A DNA stretch of 7,111 nucleotides, taken from NCBI GenBank assembly GCA_012036375.1, contig JAAUOI010000153.1:1-7111 (forward strand). Reading direction: 5' to 3'. Within the stretch, counting starts at the first letter, position 1. Each line of letters opens with the position of its first letter. The notes beneath the pieces were generated by a model. The model did no database searches. It saw only the letters and a program-made list of their open reading frames with translations, and had not been told where the DNA came from. Origin of the DNA: Allobrachymonas sp. GTDB lineage: Bacteria > Pseudomonadota > Gammaproteobacteria > Burkholderiales > Burkholderiaceae_C. This document shows positions 1 to 5,961 of the stretch, in pieces. The position numbers were made by a program, and so were the translations under genes.

Positions 1-80
1 ATCAGAACAGACGCACAGGCGCATGGCAGGTCCGCAGAGAGCAAACCAAGCAGACCAAGAAACAGACGCAAAGAGCGCAT
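1..80 (-). CDS. Start of a possible exported protein, cut by the window edge
   Basis: An ATG at 80 reading toward position 1 opens a frame of 26 codons with no stop before the window ends. The first residues (MRSLRLFLGLLGLLSADLPC) show a short basic N-terminus followed by a leucine/glycine-rich hydrophobic core, which is the look of a Sec signal peptide or a first membrane segment. The frame is closed upstream by a TGA, so this ATG (or a TTG a few codons earlier) would be the start. No clear Shine-Dalgarno sequence precedes it. It lies just downstream of the terminator for the cytochrome c' gene, so it would need its own promoter, and I see no strong one between 81 and 135. The family cannot be named from so short a piece, and chance is a real alternative. 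Confidence 0.33.
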   Translation of the reverse strand, partial: MRSLRLFLGLLGLLSADLPCACASVL

Positions 81-134
81 GCAGGCCAAAGCGCACAAAC
101 TAAGTCACCGAGAAACAAAAGCGCCAAGCGCAAA

Positions 135-169
135 CAAAAAAATACCCGTGAGCACGGGGCTGACGGGTA
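135..169 (-). terminator. Rho-independent terminator downstream of cytochrome c'
   Basis: Read on the minus strand, the sequence CCCGTGCTCACGGG (158 down to 145) can fold into a five- or six-pair GC-rich hairpin. It is followed by TA and then seven T (142-136). A longer alternative stem pairs TACCCGT (143-149) with ACGGGTA (163-169). A GC stem followed by a T run is the classical intrinsic terminator layout. It lies about 60 bases after the cytochrome c' stop codon, so it most likely ends that transcript. Confidence 0.8.
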
Positions 170-172
170 CAA

Positions 173-192
173 ACAGCCTTTTGAAGGGCTGT
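173..192 (-). other. Second hairpin between cytochrome c' stop and terminator
   Basis: ACAGCC (173-178) pairs perfectly with GGCTGT (187-192), with possible extension by a G-U and an A-T pair, giving a 6-8 bp stem. No T run follows on either strand. It sits in the 3' untranslated region of the cytochrome c' message, where it might protect the mRNA end or contribute to termination. Its role is inferred only. Confidence 0.4.
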
Positions 193-225
193 CGAGGAGG
201 GAACTGACTCGATGACGACAACAGA

Positions 226-673
226 TCAGTTGTTGCGGAACTCGTCGTGGCAGGTTTTGCAGTTGCCGGCATAAGCGCCGAAAGCGGCTTTGATTTGATC
301 GAGATTGCCCGATTTGGCTGCTGCATCCAAGCGAGCGGCGTCTGCGGCCAGTTTGTCGCCATTGGCTTTGAATTTGGCAGCATCCGTCCAGATGTTGGCT
401 TTTGCCTTACCGCCTTCGGTGTCCTGCACCGAAACCACCCCATGGCAGCGCAGCTACGGTGGCAATCACGGCGGCATTGTCTTGCGCCACCTTGGCATCA
501 AACGGCACGCGGCCTGCAACCATCGCACCCAAGCGACCCGTATGCGTACCCATCACGCTCAATGCGCTTTGGCGGTATTTGATGGCATCTTCTGGCTTGG
601 CAAACTGCGCCTGAGCGGAGAAACTGGCGGTGAGCGCAGCGGCTGCAGCGAGGAGGGCGATGCGGGATTTCAT
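226..673 (-). CDS. cycP: Cytochrome c' (class II c-type cytochrome), frameshifted
   Basis: This is a periplasmic class II cytochrome c, a four-helix-bundle protein with a C-terminal haem. The start at 673 is preceded by AGGAG at good spacing. Residues 1-22 are a Sec signal peptide ending SAQA, and the mature part begins QFAKPEDAIKYRQSAL. The haem-binding motif CKTCH (247-261; residues 138-142 once repaired) lies five residues before the stop, as usual for the family. From memory the mature N-terminus closely resembles the Alcaligenes xylosoxidans protein. Leu38 corresponds to its distal Leu16, and Arg34-Gln35 are also shared. Such proteins are five-coordinate and bind NO and CO. The reading frame breaks after PWGGFGAG: dropping one base at about 421-422 gives GAG-T-EGGKAKANIW and a 148-residue protein of normal length. 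It is divergent from the b561 gene. The family call is firm; whether the break is real or an error is open, though error is more likely. Confidence 0.92.
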
Positions 674-753
674 AAAAAGTAGCTCCTGTTGAAGTGGCTT
701 GTTAAAGGCAGAGAGGTAGAGAGAGTATCTACGCAGCAAGTTCCCAATGGAGG

Positions 754-773
754 CACTAGGGAATTCCCGAGTG
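754..773. promoter_or_regulatory. 20-bp near-palindrome between divergent cytochrome genes (operator candidate)
   Basis: CACTAGGGAATTCCCGAGTG is an inverted repeat in which 9 of 10 pairs match, with one mismatched pair (758/769) and a perfect GGGAATTCCC core (759-768). A further TTCCC at 741-745 repeats one half of the core 23 bases away. It lies 80 bases upstream of the cytochrome c' start and 125 bases upstream of the b561 start. That is a plausible place for a dimeric regulator controlling both genes. I do not recognise it as the site of a named regulator, and a chance palindrome is possible. Confidence 0.4.
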
Positions 774-806
774 AATAAGTCTGTCATGCAGTCGTCACAC
801 GAAGCC

Positions 807-836
807 TTGCGCAGCATGCCTCCAAAAATGCACAAT
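807..836 (+). promoter_or_regulatory. Weak sigma-70-like promoter candidate for the b561 gene
   Basis: TTGCGC (807-812) and CACAAT (831-836) are separated by 18 bases, upstream of the b561 start at 899. Each hexamer matches the consensus at only four positions, so this is a suggestion rather than a confident call. It would leave a leader of about 55 bases containing the ribosome binding site. Confidence 0.25.
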
Positions 837-898
837 GGGCGTTGATAGCAACATGGCAACGATGGTCTGCCAACAATTTCCAACAACGAAGGATTTTC

Positions 899-1582
899 AT
901 GAGCAACACCGCGCACCGCATTCGTATTTGGGATTTGCCCACCCGTTTATTCCACTGGGCTCTGCTGATTTGCGTGCTGGGTTTGGTGATCACCGGCAAA
1001 GTGGCCAATGAATGGATGGTGTGGCATTTTCGGCTGGGCTACTGCGTGATGACGCTGCTGCTGTTTCGCCTCATCTGGGGCTGTGTGGGCGGCAAATGGT
1101 CGCGCTTTGCGTCGTTTATTTATGCCCCCAGCACGGTGATTGCCTATCTCAAAGGCTTGGGTAAGCCGGAGCATTCTGCGGGGCACAATCCGTTGGGCGC
1201 GGGCTCGGTGTTTGCGCTGCTCTTCGTCCTCATGGCGCAAGTGGGCAGCGGCCTGATCAGCGACGATGAAATCACCAACCAAGGGCCGCTGGCGCGTTTT
1301 GTGAGTGGCCAATGGGTGAGTTTGGCGAACTGGTGGCACAAAGATGTGGGGCAATTTGCCATCTTTGCGCTCGTGGCTTTGCATGTGGCGGCGATTTTGT
1401 TTTATCTGTATAAGAAAAAAGAAAACCTGATTCGCCCCATGATCGAGGGCGACAAAGAGATGGTGCAAGCGGTCGAATCGTCCCAAGATGGCGCGGCAAA
1501 TCGCATCGCGGCGCTGGTGATTTTCGGGCTGTGCGCAGGCTTTGTGTATTGGGTGCAAAGTTTGGGAGCCCCCGCGTTCTGA
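899..1582 (+). CDS. Cytochrome b561 (Ni/Fe-hydrogenase b-type cytochrome family)
   Basis: This is a 227-residue integral membrane di-haem b cytochrome that passes electrons between the quinone pool or membrane donors and periplasmic acceptors. The start at 899 follows GAAGGA (888-893) with five bases of spacing; an in-frame upstream TTG at 842 has no such signal. The protein opens with the family signature WDLPTRLFHW. Hydrophobic helices lie near residues 20-33, 48-63, 102-120 and 150-171, and there is an extra C-terminal helix near 201-220. Likely haem ligands are His19, His43 (WHFRLGY), His147 and His162 (ALHVAAILFY). A charged cytoplasmic stretch, residues 172-195, links helices four and five. 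It is divergent from cytochrome c', which may be its electron partner. The reading frame is intact. The exact physiological partner cannot be read from the sequence. Confidence 0.92.
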   Translation: MSNTAHRIRIWDLPTRLFHWALLICVLGLVITGKVANEWMVWHFRLGYCVMTLLLFRLIWGCVGGKWSRFASFIYAPSTVIAYLKGLGKPEHSAGHNPLGAGSVFALLFVLMAQVGSGLISDDEITNQGPLARFVSGQWVSLANWWHKDVGQFAIFALVALHVAAILFYLYKKKENLIRPMIEGDKEMVQAVESSQDGAANRIAALVIFGLCAGFVYWVQSLGAPAF

Positions 1583-1594
1583 TGAGCCAGGTTA

Positions 1595-1618
1595 TATGAT
1601 GGTGACTTGCCCCCAGGA
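1595..1618 (+). promoter_or_regulatory. Possible -10 element and ribosome binding site before the M20 peptidase
   Basis: TATGAT (1595-1600) matches five of six bases of a sigma-70 -10 box, but no good -35 hexamer lies 16-18 bases before it. AGGAG (1614-1618) lies six bases before the ATG at 1625 and decides that start over the in-frame TTG at 1607. The b561 stop is only 42 bases upstream of the ATG, so read-through from that gene is equally possible. Confidence 0.35.
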
Positions 1619-1624
1619 GTTGCT

Positions 1625-3114
1625 ATGAATGCCCGCGTCCCTGCCTCCCTTTTCAACACCGCCGATGTCTTGTCTCATGCCACGCAGGCGTGGGACTCTG
1701 ACATCACCGCCCGCATCAGCGATTACATCGCTATTCCTTGTAAATCGCCCGGCTTCGATGCGAATTGGCATGCGCATGGGCATATCGAAACGGTGCTGCG
1801 CAATGCCGCCAATTGGGTGGCGGCGCAGCAAGTGCCGGGGCTCACGCTGGAAGTGCTGCGCCTGAATGACGCGCAAGGCAGGCCGCGAACGCCGGTGCTG
1901 TTCTTTGAAATTCCCGCGCATCAGCATGATTCCAAGCAATCCGTGCTGATGTATGGTCACTTGGACAAGCAGCCCGAATTCAACGGCTGGCGCAATGACC
2001 TGGGCCCTTGGACGGCGAAGCTTGAAACAGGTGCCGATGGTGCAGCGCGACTGTATGGCCGTGGCGGGGCAGACGATGGCTATGCGGTGTATGCCTCTAT
2101 TACGGCCGTGAAAGCTTTGAAGGCGCAAAACGCAGCGCATCCGCGCATCGTCGGCTTGATCGAAACCTGCGAAGAATCAGGCTCGTATGACTTGCTGCCC
2201 TATGTCGATGCCTTGAAGGCGCGGTTGGGCGATGTCTCGCTCGTCGTCTGCTTGGATTCGGGTGCTGGCAACTACGATCAGCTCTGGCTCACCAGCAGTT
2301 TGCGCGGCATGGTCAGCGGCACATTGCGCGTGGACATCTTGACCGAAGGCGTGCATTCGGGCGACGCCTCAGGCCTGGTGCCTTCGAGCTTTCGCATCAT
2401 GCGCCAAGTGCTTGATCGCTTGGAAGACAGCAAAACCGGTAACCTGCTACCCGCCAGCTTTCATTGCGAAGTGCCCGCAGATCGCCTCGCGCAGGCTCAG
2501 GCCACCGCTGAGATTTTGAAAGACGAGGTCTACAAACGCTTTCCTTGGGCGCATGCCGATTGCGGTGGCTCCACGGCTTTTGCATTACCCACCACCACCG
2601 ACCCTGTGCAAGCCCTCCTTAACCGCACTTGGAAGCCCACACTCTCCGTGACTGGCGCAGAGGGTTTCCCGGCGCTCAAAGATGCGGGCAATGTGCTGCG
2701 GCCGTACACCGCCTTCAAACTCTCGCTGCGCACCCCGCCGCTGGTGGATGCCGTAGCCTGCATGCAGCAGCTCAAAACCTTGCTTGAAGACAATGCGCCC
2801 TACCAAGCCAAAGTGACCTTTGAAGGCGGCGGCGCGGCCAGCGGCTGGAATGCACCGAGCACCGCGCCTTGGCTGCAAGCGGCGCTCGACCATGCAAGCC
2901 AAGCCTACTACGGCGCGCCCTGCGGCTACATCGGCCAAGGCGGCACGATTCCGCTGATGAACATGCTGGAAAAGGGCTTTCCCAAGGCGCAGATGATGGT
3001 CTGCGGCGTGCTCGGCCCCAAGAGCAATGCGCATGGGCCCAATGAGTTTTTGCATGTGGACTACGCTAAAAAATCACGGCTGCCGTGGCCAGCGTGATCG
3101 CGGCGCATCCTTAA
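1625..3114 (+). CDS. M20-family zinc metallopeptidase (ArgE/DapE/dipeptidase type), C-terminus frameshifted
   Basis: This is a cytosolic M20 metallopeptidase that probably cleaves dipeptides or N-acylated amino acids; no signal peptide is visible. As read, the frame from 1625 ends with a TGA at 3095-3097 (490 residues). Expected metal-site residues are present: His112 (MYGHLDKQPE), Asp150 (GRGGADDGYA), the Glu183-Glu184 pair (ETCEESGS), Asp211 (CLDSG) and a late His470 (NAHGPNEF). His244 (EGVHSG) opens the lid/dimerisation domain. After HVDYAKK the last seven residues, SRLPWPA, look foreign. Adding one A to the six-A run at 3068-3073 gives KKITAAVASVIAAHP with a stop at 3112-3114. That makes a 496-residue protein with the usual hydrophobic C-terminal helix. 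The repaired stop lies 11 bases before the next gene, supporting an operon. The exact substrate is unknown. Confidence 0.9.
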
Positions 3115-3125
3115 AATGTCAGGTC

Positions 3126-3974
3126 ATGAGCAGCGATTCCTACCTCTCCCCGTTTACCGCAGGCGATGGCGAAAATATCGCGATTCACGATTGGCCCCTG
3201 CCCGATGTCTGGCCCGATCAAGCGATCCAAGGCACGGTGATCATCGTGCATGGCTTGGGTGAGCATGCGTTTCGCTATGCGCATGTGGCAGGCCGGCTCA
3301 ATGAAATGGGCTACCACGTTCGCGCGTATGACCAATACGGTCACGGCGAATCGGGTGGTCTGCGCGGCGGTATCCCCACCGAGATGCGCTTGGTCGATGA
3401 TTTGGCCGATGTGGTGGACGACACGCAGCGCAACATGCGGCAAGGCCAGCGCTTGATTTTGCTGGGTCACAGCATGGGCGGCTTGGTGGTCGCCTCGTTT
3501 GCGCGGCAACAGATGCGCCCTGTCGATGCCATCATATTGAGCTCACCTGCGCTTGATCCGGGCTTGAGCGCGGTGCAAAAATTTCTCCTGTCCACGCTGC
3601 CACGCTTTGCGCCCAATTTGCGGGTGGCTAATGGCCTTAAAGTCGACAAACTCAGTCGCGACCCCGTGGTGGTGCAAGCCTATTGCAGCGACCAGTTTGT
3701 GCATAGCAAAATCAGTGCTCGTTTGGCGCGTTTCATTGCCGATGAAGGCGAGCGCGTGATCGCCGCTGCGAGCAAGTGGCGCACGCCGACCTTGCTGATG
3801 TATGCTGGCCAAGATGCGCTGGTCAGCCCCTCAGGCAGCCGCGCGTTTGTAGCTGCTGCGCCCGCGAGCTGCGTACACACGCATTGCTTTGAGCCGATGT
3901 ACCACGAGATTTTTAACGACCCGGAGAAAAACCTCGTGTTCGAGAAGATGCGGCAGTGGTTAGAAGCTTTGTAG
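3126..3974 (+). CDS. Alpha/beta hydrolase, monoacylglycerol lipase-like (serine aminopeptidase S33 / Hydrolase_4)
   Basis: This is an intact 282-residue alpha/beta hydrolase that probably releases fatty acids from monoacylglycerols or similar esters in the cytosol. It has the family's hallmarks in order: the oxyanion-hole strand VHGLGEHAFRY (residues 41-51), YDQYGHGES (68-76), the nucleophile elbow GHSMGG with Ser116, the acid Asp230 (YAGQDALV) and His260 (MYHEIFND). The cap domain lies roughly between residues 140 and 205. The start at 3126 gives a normal N-terminus; the frame stays open upstream without a sensible alternative. No good Shine-Dalgarno is visible (only AGG two bases away), which suggests translation coupled to the peptidase gene ending just upstream. 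Lysophospholipase or another esterase specificity cannot be excluded. Confidence 0.9.
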   Translation: MSSDSYLSPFTAGDGENIAIHDWPLPDVWPDQAIQGTVIIVHGLGEHAFRYAHVAGRLNEMGYHVRAYDQYGHGESGGLRGGIPTEMRLVDDLADVVDDTQRNMRQGQRLILLGHSMGGLVVASFARQQMRPVDAIILSSPALDPGLSAVQKFLLSTLPRFAPNLRVANGLKVDKLSRDPVVVQAYCSDQFVHSKISARLARFIADEGERVIAAASKWRTPTLLMYAGQDALVSPSGSRAFVAAAPASCVHTHCFEPMYHEIFNDPEKNLVFEKMRQWLEAL

Positions 3975-3976
3975 AC

Positions 3977-4020
3977 ACTATTATTTTAATAGCACTCTGC
4001 GCACATTTCATGCCGGCTAA
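3977..4020 (+). repeat. Copy A of a 44-bp dispersed palindromic repeat
   Basis: This segment aligns without gaps to 5197-5240, with 39 of 44 bases identical, and the last 22 bases are identical. Its left half is a perfect small inverted repeat, CTATTA (3978-3983) and TAATAG (3987-3992) around TTT. It begins just after the stop of the lipase gene. It resembles the intergenic palindromic elements I recall from Comamonadaceae genomes, but that identification is from memory. The copy lies between two convergent genes. Confidence 0.8.
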
Positions 4021-4049
4021 AGCCCTAAAACGCTTCAAAAAAGGGCTTT
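4019..4049. terminator. Hairpin between convergent genes (possible bidirectional terminator)
   Basis: AAAGCCCT (4019-4026) pairs perfectly with AGGGCTTT (4042-4049), giving an eight-pair stem with a 15-base loop. It sits between the stop of the lipase gene (plus strand) and the stop of the patatin gene (minus strand, 4054). There is no strong T run on either side and the loop is long, so intrinsic termination would be weak. It directly abuts repeat copy A and overlaps its last two bases. Confidence 0.5.
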
Positions 4050-4053
4050 GAAT

Positions 4054-5129
4054 TCAACGATCTGCCGGATGCCCGAGGCGCATGTCGTCTAAATAATCTT
4101 TGCTGATGTTGATGGTGGTTTTCACGCCCACTTCATCAAAATTTTTCTTCAACCATTTTGTTGCGCACAAGCGCCCCAGCTCGAAGAGTTTGTCGATCAA
4201 CGCGCCGTCCGCCGAGCTTTTGCTGGACGCCGGCAAAGCCTCCAGCGCTTCGCCGCCATCGATGCGGTGCAATCGCACGGTGCGGTAGCGCTCCGGCGGC
4301 AGGTGGCCTTTGTCGATCAAGCGGTTGACAAAATCAATCGATCGCATTTGGCCAAGCAAGCTCGCGTTGAACGTCAGTTCATTGATGCGGTCCATGATCT
4401 CAGCGCCGGTATCAGGCAAGGTGCTGCGCTCAATCGGGTTGATTTGAACCAGCACAATGTCGGAGCTTTTGCATTGGTAAATCAGCGGGTGCAACGCCGG
4501 ATTGCCGCTGAAGCCGCCATCCCAATAATGCTGGCCTTCAATCTCCACCGCACGAAACAGCATGGGCAAACAGGCCGAGGCCATCACAGCATCATCGGTC
4601 AGGCGCTTGCCCGAAAAATCTCGGCCTTGCCGGTGGCCACGTGCGTGGCGCTGACGAAAATGCGCGGTGCATCCAATTCGACTAATTTCGGAAAATCGAT
4701 CAGCTCCTGCACCAATTTGCGCAGCGGATTGATGTCCAGCGGGTTGGCCTGATAAGGCGAGAGCTGCGGCGAGAGCGCTGCGCCGGTGGCCTTCCAACCC
4801 GAGAGCCACAAATCCATCATGCCGCGCTGGAGTTTGCTGGCTTCGCCCAAGCGCGCCACGCGCTGCCACAAAAGCGCCAAGGAGGCACGCGCCGCTTCAT
4901 TAGCACCCGCGTGATCGGCAGCTGCAAAACCATGACCCAAAGCCACCGCATTCATCGCACCTGCGCTTGCGCCGCTCACGCCATCGATCTTCATGCGCCC
5001 ATCTTCAAGCAGCGCATCCAACACCCCCCAAGTGAACGCGCCATGCGAGCCGCCGCCTTGCAAAGCCAAGCTCACACGCTTGGGCGAACTGTGATTGGGT
5101 ATTGAATCGGTCGGTGTTGAATCGGTCAT
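4054..5129 (-). CDS. Patatin-like phospholipase, frameshifted
   Basis: This is a patatin-type lipid acyl hydrolase using a Ser-Asp dyad, probably cytosolic (no signal peptide). The N-terminal part has the oxyanion loop QGGGSHGAF (residues 24-32) and the nucleophile elbow GASAGAMN with Ser55. The C-terminal part has the family block ASACLP and the catalytic DGG (WDGGFSGNPAL), with Asp204 in the repaired numbering. The two halves lie in different frames. The first ends FRASA-stop, and adding one T to the five-T run (plus strand A run 4614-4618) gives AEIFSGKRLTDDAVMASACLP, the expected continuation, for a 358-residue protein. The start at 5129 is the only suitable ATG, with no clear ribosome binding site. 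The first residues contain a near-duplicated TDST/TDSI from an 11-base direct repeat. Both gene ends abut copies of the 44-bp repeat. The physiological lipid is unknown. Confidence 0.9.
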
Positions 5130-5196
5130 AGGCGGGTGATGGTGTCACTATGCAAGGCTTGTGCCCATTGTAGGAAGAAGATGTGACGGCCTACTT

Positions 5197-5246
5197 ACTA
5201 TTTATTTGATAGCACTTAGCGCACATTTCATGCCGGCTAAGAGCCG
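5197..5246 (+). repeat. Copy B of the 44-bp dispersed palindromic repeat
   Basis: Bases 5197-5240 match copy A (3977-4020) at 39 of 44 positions, in the same orientation and exactly 1220 bases away. The right end forms a tight hairpin, CGGCT (5234-5238) and AGCCG (5242-5246) around AAG. The left half, CTAT...ATAG, is a weaker palindrome than in copy A. It lies between the divergent patatin and DUF1569 genes and ends three bases before the -35 box of the latter. Confidence 0.8.
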
Positions 5247-5248
5247 AT

Positions 5249-5277
5249 TTGTCTTTAAATATCACCCAAACTACAAT
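5249..5277 (+). promoter_or_regulatory. Sigma-70 promoter of the DUF1569 gene, predicting a leaderless mRNA
   Basis: TTGTCT (5249-5254) and TACAAT (5272-5277) are separated by exactly 17 bases and match the consensus hexamers at four and five positions. The ATG of the next gene begins at 5285, with only seven bases between the -10 box and the start codon. Transcription would therefore begin at or within a couple of bases of the ATG. There is no Shine-Dalgarno sequence, which agrees with leaderless translation. Confidence 0.6.
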
Positions 5278-5284
5278 ATCCGCA

Positions 5285-5823
5285 ATGAACCGCCGCCTGT
5301 TTCACCGCACCACGATAGGACTCTTGGCCGCACCCGCTTTGCTCCGCACAGATGCTTGGGCACAGGCTGATGCCAAGGTGAAAAGCCTGCCTGCCGCACT
5401 GCTCTGGCTCGATCAATTGCAAACCGCGCCGGGTGTCATAACCTCGGGGGCTTGGCCACTGTCTGCTGTGTTGGAGCATTTGTCGCAAAGCATCGAGATG
5501 AGCATGGATGGTTTTCCTGAGCCTAAAAGCGCTTTGTTTCAAAACACGCTGGGCACGGTGGCGTTCACGGTCTTTAAATTTCGTGGCCAGATGAGCCATT
5601 CGCTCGCCGAGCCCATCCCCGGCGCACCGGCGCTCAACCCCTTGCCCAGTTGGCAAGCGCAGCCCAGCGCCTGCGCACCGCGATTGCCCGCTTTGAAGCG
5701 CACAAAGCGCACCTCAAACCGCATTTTGCGTATGGCAACTTGAGCAAATCGGATTACGCCCTCGCGCATACGATGCACATTGCTAATCACCAAGATGAGA
5801 TTGCGCTGCATCGGCTGGCCTGA
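5285..5823 (+). CDS. DUF1569 (DinB-like) protein with twin-arginine-type signal, frameshifted
   Basis: I recognise this as a DUF1569-family protein, a relative of the DinB/YfiT four-helix metal-binding fold; the biochemical role is unknown. The start at 5285 gives an N-terminus with NRRLFHR followed by a hydrophobic stretch and an AWAQA cleavage region. This looks like a Tat export signal, so the protein is probably periplasmic. Family-like stretches are SGAWPLSAVLEHLSQSIEMS (residues 54-73) and FPEPKSALFQ. The frame breaks at Asn118-Pro119. Adding one C to the four-C run (5638-5641) restores NPLAQLASAAQRLRTAIARF and then HFAYGNLSKSDYALAHTMH up to the stop at 5821-5823, for 179 residues. Candidate metal ligands are His65, His165 and His169; the last two are encoded only after the break. 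Unrepaired, the protein would end at 5743 with an unrelated tail. Confidence 0.82.
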
Positions 5824-5897
5824 TCCAGACTTTGGTAGGGGTAGTGTGTGCACGACATCACAGCAAGCGCGGAATATGTCACTGATCAAGCGATCCT

Positions 5898-5912
5898 GAC
5901 ACCTTTTGTGTC
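5898..5912. promoter_or_regulatory. Small inverted repeat upstream of the TPR/beta-barrel gene
   Basis: GACAC (5898-5902) and GTGTC (5908-5912) form a perfect five-base inverted repeat around CTTTT, 29 bases before the ATG at 5942. It could be a short operator or a leader hairpin. The 118-base gap between the DUF1569 stop and this gene holds no convincing promoter otherwise. The repeat is short enough to be chance. Confidence 0.2.
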
Positions 5913-5938
5913 CGTCAAGGCTTTACCCGCAGTGGGTT

Positions 5939-5961
5939 TGTATGCACAATCTGTGTATGCA
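5939..5961 (+). repeat. 8-bp direct repeat carrying two alternative start codons
   Basis: TGTATGCA occurs at 5939-5946 and again at 5954-5961. The 15-base period keeps the reading frame, so each copy supplies an in-frame ATG (5942 and 5957) for the TPR/beta-barrel gene, reading MHNLC then MQIF. It looks like a small in-frame duplication. The second ATG would give the more typical signal peptide length. Confidence 0.45.

Noticed and set aside
674..916. Upstream extension of the cytochrome c' frame to position 916
   Set aside because: The start at 673 has AGGAG and an immediate signal peptide; the extension has no signal sequence of its own and would overlap the b561 start.
947..1558. Long open frame antisense to the b561 gene
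   Set aside because: It is composed of basic/His-rich low-quality sequence with no recognisable domain or ribosome binding site and mirrors a well-supported membrane protein gene.
1592..2140. Long open frame antisense to the M20 peptidase
   Set aside because: It covers the conserved metal-site codons of the peptidase on the other strand and shows no family resemblance; it is a by-product of GC-rich codon use.
3062..3075. Programmed -1 ribosomal frameshifting at the A6 run of the M20 gene
   Set aside because: The zero-frame context is GCT AAA AAA TCA, so P-site re-pairing would be on TAA, a poor slippery site. No stimulatory stem was evident and four other genes in the window have similar breaks, so an indel error is simpler.
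4267..4752. Plus-strand open frame inside the patatin gene
   Set aside because: It has no recognisable motif, and the minus strand carries the patatin blocks (DGG, ASACLP) across the same bases.
3977..5240. Repeat pair as terminal repeats of an insertion sequence or as a CRISPR array
   Set aside because: There are only two copies, in direct rather than inverted orientation. The enclosed gene is a patatin, not a transposase, and no spacers of uniform length are present.
5882..5895. TGATCA palindrome near 5883-5888 as an operator
   Set aside because: A six-base palindrome is expected by chance at this length and has no second half-site at meaningful spacing.
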